From Chitinophaga oryzae (GTDB lineage Bacteria; Bacteroidota; Bacteroidia; Chitinophagales; Chitinophagaceae), in the NCBI RefSeq assembly GCF_012516375.2, contig NZ_CP051204.2, positions 7,130,001-7,194,000 of the forward strand: a DNA stretch of 64,000 nucleotides, read 5' to 3'. Positions 1-9,534 of the stretch are shown here, one piece after another. Within the stretch, counting starts at the first letter, position 1. Each line of letters opens with the position of its first letter. Position numbers and translations under genes: made by a program. A model generated the notes under the pieces. That model saw only the letters and a list, made by a program, of their open reading frames with translations, was not told where the DNA came from and did not search any database.

Positions 1-2325
1 GGCAGCCAGGCCGCTAACGGTGTTATTCTCATCACCACTAAAAAAGGTAAAGCAGGCAACGCCAAAGTAGAATTCTCCAGCGGTTTTACACTCGATAAAG
101 TTGCCTATAAACCCGAGCTGCAGAACTCCTACGGCGCTACTAAAGACGGTGCTACACAAAGCTGGGGCCCGGAAATCAACAACGCACAGGATAATGTGTC
201 TGATTTCTTCCGCAGCGGCAACACCTGGATCAACGCCATCAACTTCACTGCAGGCACAGAAAAAGCGCAGTCTTATTTCTCCTATGCCAATACCAATGCC
301 AAAGCGGTGATGCCTGGCAATGACCTCAACCGCCACAACTTCTCTTTCCGGGAAACGGCCAAGTTCCTCAACGATAAGCTGACCCTGGATGGTAACGTGA
401 ACATCATCACACAGAAAACAGATAATGGTCCTGTAACCGGTTTATACTTCAACCCGCTCACCGGTCTTTATTTATTCCCAAGAGGCCGCGACCTGTCACC
501 ATATAAAACTTATAACAAGTTCGATCCTGTCCGCCAGATCAACTTGCAGAACTGGCCTTTCAATGAAGACGTACAACAGAACCCTTACTGGATCGTTAAC
601 AGAAACAACAGCCAGGCCGTACGTAACAGAACGCTCTTCAATGTCAGCGCCAAATACGATTTCAATGACTGGTTGTACCTGCAGGCCCGCGGTAACATGG
701 ACCGTACCAACGATACTTACGACGGTCAGTTCTATGCAGGCACCAACCCGGTACTGGCAGGCGCTAACGGTCGTTACATCATGAGCGATCTCACCACCAC
801 CCAGTTCTACGGTGATCTGATCCTGAACCTGAACCGCAACCTCGGTACTAATTTCAAACTGAACGCACTGGTAGGTACCAGCGTTAACGATACCCGTACC
901 AAAGGCATGACTGCCGACAGCTACCTCGGTGATCTCTATGTAGCCAATAAATTTACGCTGCAGAACATGACTGCCGGCAGCCTGATCCAGACTGCCCCGG
1001 AAAACCACAGCCAGCTGCAGGCCGTATTCGGCAACGTAAACCTCTCTTTTAAAGACCTGGTGTTCCTGGACCTCAGCGGACGTAATGACTGGTCTTCCAA
1101 CCTGGCGTTTACGCCAAATGGCTCCTACTTTTATCCCTCTGCCGGCCTTTCCTTCATGCTCCATCAATTGTTTAACATGCCGGAGCCGGTTAGCTATGCT
1201 AAACTCCGCGGCTCTTACGCTGTAGTAGGCAACTCCGTTCCCCTGTATGTAACCAACCCGCTCAACAGGCTGGGCCAGGTGGGTGGAACTTTCCTGTTCA
1301 ACAACCAGGCGCCTTTCACCGACCTGAAACCGGAAAGGACCAAGTCACTGGAGATCGGTACAGAATGGCGTTTGCTGAACAACAGGCTGAACTTCGACTT
1401 TACCTACTATAAAACCAATACCACCAACCAGTATTTCCAGATCGCCGTACCGCCGGGAACAGGTTACAGCTTCCGTTTCATCAACGCCGGCAATATCCAG
1501 AACAGCGGTTTCGAAGTAGTATTGGGTTACAACGTTTTCCAGTCTAAAGACTTCACCTGGAATACTACCGTGAACTATTCCCAGAACAAAAACAAGGTAG
1601 TGGAGCTGGCGGATAACATTGACCAGTTTATCCTGACGCCTGCCGGTTCCAACACTTTCGCTTCTATCATTGAGAAAGGCGGTTCTTATGGCGACATCTT
1701 TGGTAAAGCGCTGAAGAGAGACGAAAGCGGCCGTGTGATCATCGGTGCTGACGGTACGCCGCTGGTAACTTCCGACCTCGTATTCGTCGGCAATCCTAAC
1801 CCCAAATGGCAGGCTGGCTGGAGCAACCGCTTCTCCTACAAAAACTTCAGCCTGAGCTTCCTGGTTGACGGTAAATTTGGCGGCAAGGTAATGTCTATGA
1901 CCGAAGCCGTGATGGACAAATACGGTGTATCCGCCCGTACCGGTGAAGCCCGTAAAGCAGGCGGTGTAATCGTTAACGGCGTGTCTGAAACTACCAAACA
2001 ACCTGTTACCAAAGTAGATGCTGAAAAATGGTTTGGTACTATCGGTGGCCGTGACGGTGTGAGCGGTGAATATATGTACGATGCCAGCGTGGTAAGATTA
2101 AGGGAACTGTCGCTCGGTTATGGTATTCCTTCCAGGGTGCTGGGCAATGGTTTTGTAAAGAGCCTCCGTTTCTCCCTGGTGGGCAGAAATCTCTGGTATA
2201 TCTCCAAAAAAGCGCCGTATGATCCGGAAATCGCTATGGCTACCAATAACGGTCTTTCCGGTGTGGATATGTTCGGCTTACCGGCCACCCGCAGCTTTGG
2301 CTTTAACCTGAATGTTGGTTTCTAA
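1..2325 (+). CDS. SusC/RagA-family TonB-dependent outer membrane transporter, 5'-truncated by window edge
   Basis: The frame is open from base 1, so the gene starts upstream of the window and at least 774 C-terminal residues are present. The first residues read GSQAANGVILITTKKGK, the conserved end of the SusC plug domain, followed by a long alternating-hydrophobicity beta-barrel rich in aromatic and Asn residues and ending in Phe (LNVGF), typical of outer membrane barrels. SusC proteins import oligosaccharides, peptides or other nutrients with TonB energy, using a SusD lipoprotein as lid. The partner follows directly. The substrate cannot be read from the sequence; no glycoside hydrolase is adjacent. 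Confidence 0.93.
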   Translation, partial: GSQAANGVILITTKKGKAGNAKVEFSSGFTLDKVAYKPELQNSYGATKDGATQSWGPEINNAQDNVSDFFRSGNTWINAINFTAGTEKAQSYFSYANTNAKAVMPGNDLNRHNFSFRETAKFLNDKLTLDGNVNIITQKTDNGPVTGLYFNPLTGLYLFPRGRDLSPYKTYNKFDPVRQINLQNWPFNEDVQQNPYWIVNRNNSQAVRNRTLFNVSAKYDFNDWLYLQARGNMDRTNDTYDGQFYAGTNPVLAGANGRYIMSDLTTTQFYGDLILNLNRNLGTNFKLNALVGTSVNDTRTKGMTADSYLGDLYVANKFTLQNMTAGSLIQTAPENHSQLQAVFGNVNLSFKDLVFLDLSGRNDWSSNLAFTPNGSYFYPSAGLSFMLHQLFNMPEPVSYAKLRGSYAVVGNSVPLYVTNPLNRLGQVGGTFLFNNQAPFTDLKPERTKSLEIGTEWRLLNNRLNFDFTYYKTNTTNQYFQIAVPPGTGYSFRFINAGNIQNSGFEVVLGYNVFQSKDFTWNTTVNYSQNKNKVVELADNIDQFILTPAGSNTFASIIEKGGSYGDIFGKALKRDESGRVIIGADGTPLVTSDLVFVGNPNPKWQAGWSNRFSYKNFSLSFLVDGKFGGKVMSMTEAVMDKYGVSARTGEARKAGGVIVNGVSETTKQPVTKVDAEKWFGTIGGRDGVSGEYMYDASVVRLRELSLGYGIPSRVLGNGFVKSLRFSLVGRNLWYISKKAPYDPEIAMATNNGLSGVDMFGLPATRSFGFNLNVGF

Positions 2326-2351
2326 TCATGTTCACCTTTAATTCAACACAG

Positions 2352-3983
2352 ATGAAAAAATTAAGATTCAAACTATATAAGCCGTTAGCCATCATCGCGC
2401 TGGCGGCTGGTATCCTGGGCCTTAACGCCTGTACCAAAAACTTCGAGGATTATAACACGGACAATACCGGTTTGACCGAAGAAGACCTGAAGGCCGACTT
2501 CAACTATATCGGTGGTTTCTTCCCGCAGATACAGTCCTCTATCTACTTCAACTTCAATAATACCACAGCCGACTATCAGCTGCAACAAAACCTGATGGGC
2601 GACGTGTATTCCGGTTATATGATGCCGCCGAACAACTTCCGCGGTAACGTTAACAACATGACCTACTCCCTGGTAGACGGCTGGAACGCTGCACCTTTTA
2701 ACCTGGCGTACAACAACGTGATGGCGCCTATTTATGAAGTGAGGAGAAGAGGCGCGCCGGTGTCTGCACCTGAGTTCTGGGCAATAGCGCTGATCCTGAA
2801 AGTAGAAGCGATGCACCGGGTAACCGATATCTACGGTCCTATTCCATACAGCAGCTACGGCAGCGGTGGCACCACTTCTTCCTATGACAAGCAGGAGGAC
2901 GTATATAACCGCTTCTTTAAAGAGCTGGATACAGCCGTAACCACGCTGAACACTTATGTGACCCAGCATCCGGGCGTATCCCTCTTCGCCAAATTCGATA
3001 TGTTGTACGGTGGTGATTACAAACAGTGGATCAAGTTTGCCAACTCGCTGCGTTTGCGCCTTGCTATCCGTATCTCCGGCGTAGCTGCTGCCAAAGCGCA
3101 GGCTGAAGCCGAAAAGGCCCTGAACCCGGCTAATGGCGGTGTTATGGAGATCACCAAAGATAATGCGAACGTATCTGGTTTCGGGCTGAAACACCCGTTG
3201 TTCACCATTGTGACGGCCTGGACCGACAACGCCATGAACGCTTCCATGGAGTCTTTCCTGGTAGGGTATAATGATCCGCGTCTGCCGAAATATTTCGATC
3301 ATGCCACTGCTTATCCCGGAAAATATAAAGGTATTCGTATCGGCAGCCTGGTGGAAGCCAAACCGGCTTATAACGGTTATTCTGTTCCGGCTACCGCGGA
3401 AACCAAGACCTTTAAAGCGACTACTCCGCTTCAGCTGATGACTGCGGCAGAAGTATGGTTCCTTCGCGCAGAAGCAGCCCTCAACGGCTGGGCCAACACC
3501 GGCGGCACTCCCGGTGAACTGTACGAAAAAGGCATACGTGCTTCCTTTAGCCAGTGGGATGCAGATCCTGTTGCGGTTAACAATTATGTGGCAAACAATA
3601 CTGCCAAACCGATTGATTACGTAGACCCGCGTAACGCAGTCAATAACCATCCTGCCATGACCAGCATCACCATCAAATGGGATGATGCCGCCAGCAAGGC
3701 AGTGAAAATGGAGCGTATTATTACCCAGAAATGGATTGCTATCTACCCTGAAGGGCAGGAAGCCTGGAGCGAATACCGCAGAACCGGCTATCCTAAACTT
3801 TTCCCGGTAGTTACCAACTACAGCAATGGTACTATCAATACCGATATACAGATCAGAAGGATCCCATTCCCCTCTACAGAGTACACTTCCAACAAAGCGG
3901 AAGTGGAAAAAGCCATCAAGCTGCTGGGCCCCGGCGCCGTAGACAACGGCGGTGTGAGGCTTTGGTGGGATATACCGCACTGA
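2352..3983 (+). CDS. SusD/RagB-like nutrient-binding outer membrane lipoprotein (SusD-like_2 type)
   Basis: About 543 residues. I chose the ATG at 2352 (MKKLRFKLYK...) over the in-frame ATG at 2328 because it starts a classical SPII signal peptide ending in the lipobox LNAC; the earlier start would add eight uncharged residues. The mature protein begins with the family-typical CTKNFEDYNTD and is all-helical and TPR-like, as in SusD. It should be lipid-anchored and exposed on the cell surface, closing over the SusC barrel encoded just upstream. The C-terminal part holds the conserved stretch on 'EAWSEYRRTGYP' seen in this subfamily. It is the last gene of the unit; a strong terminator follows. 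Confidence 0.93.
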   Translation: MKKLRFKLYKPLAIIALAAGILGLNACTKNFEDYNTDNTGLTEEDLKADFNYIGGFFPQIQSSIYFNFNNTTADYQLQQNLMGDVYSGYMMPPNNFRGNVNNMTYSLVDGWNAAPFNLAYNNVMAPIYEVRRRGAPVSAPEFWAIALILKVEAMHRVTDIYGPIPYSSYGSGGTTSSYDKQEDVYNRFFKELDTAVTTLNTYVTQHPGVSLFAKFDMLYGGDYKQWIKFANSLRLRLAIRISGVAAAKAQAEAEKALNPANGGVMEITKDNANVSGFGLKHPLFTIVTAWTDNAMNASMESFLVGYNDPRLPKYFDHATAYPGKYKGIRIGSLVEAKPAYNGYSVPATAETKTFKATTPLQLMTAAEVWFLRAEAALNGWANTGGTPGELYEKGIRASFSQWDADPVAVNNYVANNTAKPIDYVDPRNAVNNHPAMTSITIKWDDAASKAVKMERIITQKWIAIYPEGQEAWSEYRRTGYPKLFPVVTNYSNGTINTDIQIRRIPFPSTEYTSNKAEVEKAIKLLGPGAVDNGGVRLWWDIPH

Positions 3984-4027
3984 GCCTGACAAATACTTAT
4001 TTTGAATCGCGTGCATAAAAAAAAAAT

Positions 4028-4057
4028 GCCGGTCCTATCGAGGACCGGCTTTTTTTT
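4028..4057 (+). terminator. Rho-independent terminator of the susCD unit
   Basis: Perfect 8-bp stem GCCGGTCC/GGACCGGC with loop TATCGA (4028-4049), followed by eight T residues at 4050-4057. A run of A just before the stem would also allow some termination on the opposite strand. It lies 44 bp after the susD stop codon. Confidence 0.92.
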
Positions 4058-4087
4058 GGCGTTTTTGTCGGGGCATCCCATGGAATC

Positions 4088-4152
4088 CCGGGGCCCACGC
4101 CCTGGCTACGATGCCGGGGGAGCTATGCAGGGAGCGCCTCTTCACCAGAGGC
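4088..4152. repeat. GC-rich double-hairpin element (REP-like)
   Basis: Two adjacent hairpins in a gene-free stretch: CCGGGGC/GCCCTGG (one G-T pair) with loop CCAC at 4088-4105, and GCCTCT/AGAGGC with loop TCACC at 4136-4152. GC content is clearly above the surrounding A/T-rich DNA. Paired GC-rich stem-loops like these resemble REP-type extragenic elements, but only one copy is present here, so the class is a guess. The gap 3984-4641 otherwise shows the two terminators and a possible short coding remnant near 4330-4458, and nothing else I can support. Confidence 0.35.
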
Positions 4153-4576
4153 CGGGTACTTAACATTTAACGGTATGCCTGCTGTTCTTTGCCTTGCAAT
4201 GTGTACACATCACACATTAAAAAAATTTCATTCCTGATGGTACTATTCTGATATCCGCACGACTTCCTGGCGAATAACGAAAATAGTTCTGATAATAACA
4301 CGTAATGAAACATGGGTACCTATAACTGAGCTGTTGCGATTCATTGCTATCCGGTGTACAGAGCGTACTACGTCATCAACAACAAACAGACCTATGCCAA
4401 AGTCATTGTCGCCCGAATCTATCCGGGTCTGTACAAAGCAACTGATTTCGCTTAGCATTCAACTTAGGTCACATGAAAATAATCCGGCCGCTTGCAGTCC
4501 TGCTTACGGCCGCTTTTTTCAAAAAAAACCACCATCAAATTTTCATAGATCAACAGGACATATTAGCAAGTTAAAA

Positions 4577-4602
4577 AAGCCGCCCCGTTCCCGGGACGGC
4601 TT
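4577..4602 (-). terminator. Terminator downstream of the esterase gene
   Basis: Stem AAGCCG/CGGCTT with one C-A mismatch and an inner CCC/GGG pairing around a short loop. On the minus strand it is followed by TTTTTT (A-run at 4573-4578). It lies 40 bp beyond the stop codon of the minus-strand esterase gene, so it probably ends the hupE-like/M1/esterase transcript. The T-run on the plus strand is interrupted. Confidence 0.75.
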
Positions 4603-4641
4603 CATTTTTATGCCTTTGTGGTGATTATGCGTTTGTGGTGA

Positions 4642-5451
4642 TTATTGGAAGAAACGGTGGAAGAACAACAGGTGATAGTGGATGGAATTACTCCAGTAGT
4701 TCCAGTCATGCTGGCCTGGCCGTTCAGTATAATCGTGGTCGATGCCTTTTTCGAGCAGTTTCTGATGTAAGGCGCGGTTTACGTCGATAAAAAAGTCCTT
4801 CACACCGCAGTCGATGACCATGGGCAGGGTGCCTGGCTTGAGCTTATCGGCCTGTGCCATTACCGTATAGGCGGTCCAGTTAGTGCCGTCTTTACCCGGG
4901 TCTCCCAGCAGCTTTACTATTTCCCAGCTTTTGGGGAACGGTCTGAAATCCACTCCTCCGCTCATGCTGCCGGCAGCGCCGAACACTTCCGGGTGCCGCA
5001 TCGCCAGGTACAGCGCGCCATGGCCTCCCATGCTGAGCCCGGTAATAGCGCGGTGGCGCGGGTCGGGCAATGTCTGGTAGTGCTGGTCTATATACGCCGG
5101 TATTTCTTTCCCTACATAGGTTTCAAAGCGCATGGAGCTGTCAAGGGGACTGTCGAGGTACCAGCTCATGAAAGCGCCGTCGGGGCATACGATCATGCAT
5201 TGGTAGGTATCCGCCAGTTCTTTGATGGACGGCACTTTGGTGACCCAGTTGGCATAGTTACCGCTGTAACCATGCAGCAGGTACACCACGGGATATCGCC
5301 GGTTGCCTTCCTTGTAGGACTCCGGCGTTACGACTACGCATTTGTAGCTGCGGTGCATAGCGGCGCTGGGAATACTGACGGTGTCCGCATTACCTGCGCG
5401 GAGCGTCTGCAGAGAGCAAAATAACAGTAAGAGGGTGAGCGTGTGTTTCAT
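4642..5451 (-). CDS. Secreted esterase, alpha/beta-hydrolase of the putative esterase (PF00756) family
   Basis: About 269 residues, starting at ATG 5451 (an upstream TTG adds one residue). An N-terminal signal peptide (residues 1-20, ending LRAG) points to export. The nucleophile elbow GLSMGG places the catalytic Ser near residue 140; the oxyanion segment LLHGYSGNY is near 60, and a late PGQHDWNYW holds the likely catalytic His. The family includes feruloyl and acetyl-xylan esterases, S-formylglutathione hydrolases and mycolyltransferase-like enzymes; the substrate cannot be told. The gene lies 5 bp after the M1 peptidase gene, so the two are almost certainly co-transcribed. Confidence 0.88.
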   Translation of the reverse strand: MKHTLTLLLLFCSLQTLRAGNADTVSIPSAAMHRSYKCVVVTPESYKEGNRRYPVVYLLHGYSGNYANWVTKVPSIKELADTYQCMIVCPDGAFMSWYLDSPLDSSMRFETYVGKEIPAYIDQHYQTLPDPRHRAITGLSMGGHGALYLAMRHPEVFGAAGSMSGGVDFRPFPKSWEIVKLLGDPGKDGTNWTAYTVMAQADKLKPGTLPMVIDCGVKDFFIDVNRALHQKLLEKGIDHDYTERPGQHDWNYWSNSIHYHLLFFHRFFQ

Positions 5452-5456
5452 CAACG

Positions 5457-7778
5457 TTATTTATTAAGGGCTTTTTTCATCGGGTTATCGCCGGAGGAGG
5501 CTCCTCTCACTGCACCACCTTCCCTGAACATGTCGAACCGGGAGGGCGCTGCTTCCCGTGGCCAGCTGTTGTTGCTTTCATCAATATCGGCTGTTTCGCG
5601 GAGCGGGTCCAGTTTAAGGGCTACCACTTTTTTATCTTTAGCAAACACCTTGGTCACCTGATTTTCGTTCTTGCGCCAGATATAGGCGGAGATACGGTCT
5701 GTTTCCTTTGTACCGTCGGCAAATGTCCATTCGAGGATTACCGGCATTACCAGTCCGCCTGCGTTGGAAAGCGTCACTTCATAGAAGTTCTTTTTGCTGT
5801 CATACATTTCTTTTTCTGCCGGTGTCAGGTTGCTGTAGAACTGATCGTAGGCCGCTTTGTCTTCCGGCGCCACTTCAAAGCGGTCCCATTTACTGTAAAA
5901 ATCCTGCAGGCTGGTATCCTGGTCTACCGCAAATTTAACGCCTGCCGCCTTATTGCGTTGACGGGCCACATGGTCCATATTCCGGTCATAGGCAGCTTTC
6001 GCTTCCTGGCTGTTGGCTGCCGGGTTTTTCGTATTGAGGTTATACCATTTTACGTTATCGATGGAGATATCCACCGGTTCGATGGAGAAGAACCATCCAC
6101 GCCAGAACCAGTCCAGGTCAACAGCCGAAGCGTCTTCCATGGTACGGAAGAAATCGGCCGGTGTTGGGTGTTTAAAGGCCCAGCGGCGCGCATATTCACG
6201 GAAGGCGAAGTCGAACAGTTCGCGGCCCATCACGGTTTCCCGGAGGATATTGAGTGCGGTGGCAGGTTTAGCGTAAGCATTCGGTCCAAACTGGATAATA
6301 TTTTCCGAGTTGGTCATGATAGGTTCCAGCTGATCTTTCGGCATTTTCATATAGTCCACGATCTTATGCGCGGGGCCGCGGGAAGAGGGGAAATTGTTAT
6401 CCCATTCCTGTTCGGCCATGAACTGGTAGAAAGTATTAAGGCCTTCATCCATCCAGGACCACTGGCGTTCGTCGGAGTTAACGATCATCGGGAAGAAGTT
6501 GTGGCCTACTTCATGGATGATAACGCCGATCATGCCGTTTTTAGTAGATTCAGAATAGGTGCCGTCTTTATCCGCACGGCCGTAGTTGAAGCAGATCATC
6601 GGGTATTCCATACCGTTGGCCGCTTCTACGGAGATCGCCACCGGGTAAGGGTACGGGATGGTATGGCTGGAGTAGGATTTTACGGTATGCGCTACCACTT
6701 TGGTGGAATAGCGGCGGTAGAGCGGGTAGGCTTCCGGACCGTAGTAGGACATTGCCATTACCTTATTGCCTTCCACGTTGGCAGCCATCGCGTCCCATAC
6801 GAGGCGGCGGGAGGAAACAAGGGCAAAGTCGCGCACGTTCTGCGCTTCATATACCCATGTTTTACGGCTGCCGGATTTGTTTTGCAGGGCTTTCTTTGCT
6901 TCATCGAGCGTTACTACTTCGATGGGTTCCTTGCTGCTCTGCGCCTGTTGCCAGCGCTGGTATTGAGCGGGAGAAAGTACTTCTTTATAGTTCTGGCATT
7001 CGCCGGTGGCGCCTACGATATGGTCGGAAGGTACGGTCAGGCGTACTTTAAAGTTACCAAAGGTAAGGGCGAATTCGCCTCTGCCGGTGAACTGTTTGTT
7101 TTGCCATCCCTGGAAGTCGGAATACACCGCCAGCCGGGGATACCATTGGGTGATGGTATACAGGTAGTTTTTATCTTCCGGGAAATATTCGTACCCACCG
7201 CGGCCGCCGGTCACCATACGGTCGGACAGGTTGTACCACCAATCCACTTTGAAGCGGTATTTCTCGCCTGGCATCAGTGTTTTAGGCAGGTCGATACGCA
7301 TCATGGTCTGATTGATGGTGTAGGGCAGCGGTTTGCCGCCGGCATCGGTCACTTTCACGATTTTCACGCCCAGGTCGCCGGTAGGCGGCAGGATGCCGCG
7401 GATATCCCGCAGGCTCATTTTGTCTGATATTTTGCTGCCGTCGAAGCTGCGGTTGTCGCTTTTCGGATCGTGCTCGTTCTCGTCCAGCTGCAGCCAGATG
7501 TAGGTCAGCGGGTCCGGAGAGTTATTGAAATAGGTGACTGTCTCAGCGCCGGTGAGCCGCTGTTTATTATCATCCAGTTCTGCACTGATCTCATAGTCGG
7601 CCCGCTGCTGCCAGTATTTGGGACCGGGCGCGCCGGAAGCGGAGCGGTACATGTTGGGCGACTGGAGCATGGTGCCCAGTTGCTCAAAGCGGTTACCATG
7701 GTTAGACCCCGGGTTCTGTGCATGCAGCGCTATTGCAGTGCTGCATAAGATACCGAGGAGATAAAGATTTTTTCTCAT
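5457..7778 (-). CDS. M1-family zinc metallopeptidase (aminopeptidase N-like), exported
   Basis: 773 residues with a signal peptide (cleavage probably after ALHA, residue 20). Zinc ligands are visible as HEVGH at 422-426 plus Glu445 in MDEGLN, the exact HExxH-18-E spacing of M1 enzymes. The GMEYP segment at 399-403 corresponds to the GxMEN substrate-binding motif, with Tyr in place of Asn as in many Bacteroidota M1-like proteins. The N-terminal beta domain precedes it; the C-terminal part is less typical of classical aminopeptidase N. Probably periplasmic. It sits between the HupE-like and esterase genes in one minus-strand unit. Confidence 0.92.
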   Translation of the reverse strand: MRKNLYLLGILCSTAIALHAQNPGSNHGNRFEQLGTMLQSPNMYRSASGAPGPKYWQQRADYEISAELDDNKQRLTGAETVTYFNNSPDPLTYIWLQLDENEHDPKSDNRSFDGSKISDKMSLRDIRGILPPTGDLGVKIVKVTDAGGKPLPYTINQTMMRIDLPKTLMPGEKYRFKVDWWYNLSDRMVTGGRGGYEYFPEDKNYLYTITQWYPRLAVYSDFQGWQNKQFTGRGEFALTFGNFKVRLTVPSDHIVGATGECQNYKEVLSPAQYQRWQQAQSSKEPIEVVTLDEAKKALQNKSGSRKTWVYEAQNVRDFALVSSRRLVWDAMAANVEGNKVMAMSYYGPEAYPLYRRYSTKVVAHTVKSYSSHTIPYPYPVAISVEAANGMEYPMICFNYGRADKDGTYSESTKNGMIGVIIHEVGHNFFPMIVNSDERQWSWMDEGLNTFYQFMAEQEWDNNFPSSRGPAHKIVDYMKMPKDQLEPIMTNSENIIQFGPNAYAKPATALNILRETVMGRELFDFAFREYARRWAFKHPTPADFFRTMEDASAVDLDWFWRGWFFSIEPVDISIDNVKWYNLNTKNPAANSQEAKAAYDRNMDHVARQRNKAAGVKFAVDQDTSLQDFYSKWDRFEVAPEDKAAYDQFYSNLTPAEKEMYDSKKNFYEVTLSNAGGLVMPVILEWTFADGTKETDRISAYIWRKNENQVTKVFAKDKKVVALKLDPLRETADIDESNNSWPREAAPSRFDMFREGGAVRGASSGDNPMKKALNK

Positions 7779-7799
7779 AGAGGATTTAGATTTCAGATT

Positions 7800-8381
7800 T
7801 TATGTCAACAGCTCCCGCACGCCCTGGATCACCATCAGGAAGGCGACGCCAAAGGTGGCAGATGATAAAAACATGTTCCAGTCACGACGGCTTACCCGTC
7901 CGATATTAACGATGATGGCAGATATCAGCATCACCACGCCTACGATCAGGAGCTGGCCAAATTCCAGTCCGATATTGAATCCCAGCAATGGCTTTACGAT
8001 GTTGGCCTGGCTGCCCAGCAGACTTTTCAGGTAGTTGGAGAACCCCAGTCCGTGTATCAGCCCGAAAAATAACGCGTAGAAATAGTTCAGCTGCAGATGC
8101 TGCGGCGCTTCGCTTCTCCTGAAGATGTTGGACAGCGCGGTAATACAGATCGTTACCGGGATCAGGAATTCCACCAGCGAGCTGGACACTTTGATAATAT
8201 GTAACGCACTCAACGCCAGTGTAATAGAATGTCCGATGGTGAAGGCGGTCACCAGGACCAGCAGCTTTTTCCATTCGTTCACCACATAAACAGCACTCAG
8301 GGCAATCACAAAAAGTATATGATCATAACCTTCCCAGTTGAGAATATGCTGCCACCCCAGCTCAAAATACATCAGGTCCAT
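7800..8381 (-). CDS. HupE/UreJ_2-like integral membrane protein
   Basis: 193 residues, with about five or six hydrophobic segments. The N-terminal motif GWQHILNWEGYDHILFV, with its conserved His and Asp residues, and the later LIHGLGF segment are hallmarks of the HupE/UreJ_2 family. Characterised relatives are linked to nickel or metal handling, but many Bacteroidota members are unrelated to hydrogenase or urease and no such enzyme is encoded nearby, so I infer only a possible metal-transport or membrane role. It is first in the unit hupE-like, M1 peptidase, esterase, and is divergent from the DUF6702 gene. Confidence 0.82.
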   Translation of the reverse strand: MDLMYFELGWQHILNWEGYDHILFVIALSAVYVVNEWKKLLVLVTAFTIGHSITLALSALHIIKVSSSLVEFLIPVTICITALSNIFRRSEAPQHLQLNYFYALFFGLIHGLGFSNYLKSLLGSQANIVKPLLGFNIGLEFGQLLIVGVVMLISAIIVNIGRVSRRDWNMFLSSATFGVAFLMVIQGVRELLT

Positions 8382-8396
8382 TGCCCTTCTTTTGTC

Positions 8397-8404
8397 TAAA
8401 TTTG
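8397..8404 (+). promoter_or_regulatory. Possible Bacteroidota -7 box for the DUF6702 gene
   Basis: TAAATTTG matches the TAnnTTTG consensus, 46 bp before the DUF6702 start in the divergent gap. No TTTG occurs at the expected 18-21 bp upstream spacing (the nearest TTG is 13 bp away), so the call is weak. Confidence 0.35.
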
Positions 8405-8450
8405 GTAATTATAGAAAGTAAAAATTAATTTTCCCAATAAAATTAGTCTA

Positions 8451-8939
8451 GTGGGTTTATTATTATGTAAATGGTGGACAGTGGCCTGGATGGCCCTTCT
8501 GCACCCGTTCTACGTGAGTGTGACAGAGATTACGCACAACACTGCCAAAAAGGAGCTGGAAGTCAGCTGCCGCATTTTCGCCGACGACCTGGAAAACACA
8601 CTGAAAGCTCAATACAACACCTCTTTCGACATTATCAAACCCGCTAACCGCCAACAGGTGGAAAAAATAATGGCGGACTATCTCTCCAAACATCTGCAGG
8701 TTACCCTCGACGGGAAAAAAATCCCCCTGCACTTCCTGGGCTACAAGATAGAAGAAGATGCCGTCTGGAGCTTCCTTTCCGCCGATAATATCCCCGCACC
8801 CAAAAAAGTAACCGTGATGAATGACCTGTTATACCAGCAACATCCCTCGCAGATCAATATGATACATGTGATCGTAGACGGAAAAAGACAAAGTACCAAG
8901 CTGGACAATCCGAAAGCAAATGCGGTGATGGCGTTTTAA
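8451..8939 (+). CDS. DUF6702 family protein
   Basis: 162 residues from a GTG start at 8451; no ATG precedes the hydrophobic N-terminus. Residues 1-20 form a signal-peptide-like or membrane segment ending in LLHPFYVSVTEI, followed by a soluble domain with the conserved pattern 'ELEVSCRIFADDLE'. This composition is typical of DUF6702, small exported Bacteroidota proteins often found beside M1 peptidases and HupE-like proteins, as here across the divergent promoter region. Function is unknown. The zeta-toxin-like gene starts 10 bp downstream, so the two may share a transcript. Confidence 0.75.
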   Translation: MGLLLCKWWTVAWMALLHPFYVSVTEITHNTAKKELEVSCRIFADDLENTLKAQYNTSFDIIKPANRQQVEKIMADYLSKHLQVTLDGKKIPLHFLGYKIEEDAVWSFLSADNIPAPKKVTVMNDLLYQQHPSQINMIHVIVDGKRQSTKLDNPKANAVMAF

Positions 8940-8949
8940 ATGATGAATT

Positions 8950-9534
8950 ATGCCGAATCTTTATATCATAGCAGGTTGCAATGGCGCCGGTAAAACCACT
9001 GCCAGCTATACCATCCTCCCGGAAATACTGCATTGCCGGGAATTTGTGAATGCAGACAATATCGCTGCAGGGTTATCCCCGTTTAACCCCGAAAGTGTGG
9101 CCGTGGAGGCAGGGAGACTGATGCTGAAAAGAATACATCAGCTGCTGGAAGAAAAGGCCGACTTTGCGTTTGAGACAACATTGGCCACCCGGAGCTATCA
9201 GTCTTTGATAAAAAAAGCAAAGGCGGAAGGGTATCGGGTGACGCTGTTGTATTTCTGGCTGAGTTCACCGGAACTGGCTAAACGACGGGTTGCCAGCAGA
9301 GTAAAAAAGGGAGGACACAATATCCCTGATGAGGTGATTGAACGCAGGTATTATAGGGGCATATATAATCTCATTTATTTATACATCCCGATATCTGATA
9401 ATTGGATAGTTGTCAAAAACGAAAATGCAGAGCCGGAAGAAATTGGTAGTGGTAACGAGAACAAAGAGAAAGTGATAAAAAATAACGATATTTGGGAGGT
9501 CATTCTAAAACAAAGCAATCACCATGACAGCTAA
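8950..9534 (+). CDS. Zeta-toxin-family P-loop kinase
   Basis: 194 residues. Walker A reads GCNGAGKTT at 9-17, followed by FVNADNIAAGL and FETTLATRSY, which match the substrate-binding parts of the zeta toxin/UDP-GlcNAc kinase fold. A basic stretch (KRRVASRVKKGGHNIP) gives candidate catalytic Arg residues. Zeta toxins phosphorylate UDP-activated sugars and block wall synthesis, but many chromosomal relatives are uncharacterised kinases. The last four codons overlap the start of a 59-residue gene that may be its partner. No classical epsilon antitoxin precedes it. Confidence 0.85.
   Translation: MPNLYIIAGCNGAGKTTASYTILPEILHCREFVNADNIAAGLSPFNPESVAVEAGRLMLKRIHQLLEEKADFAFETTLATRSYQSLIKKAKAEGYRVTLLYFWLSSPELAKRRVASRVKKGGHNIPDEVIERRYYRGIYNLIYLYIPISDNWIVVKNENAEPEEIGSGNENKEKVIKNNDIWEVILKQSNHHDS

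Noticed and set aside
2385..4016. 543-codon minus-strand frame opposite susD
   Set aside because: It is a shadow of the SusD gene; it also runs into its terminator.
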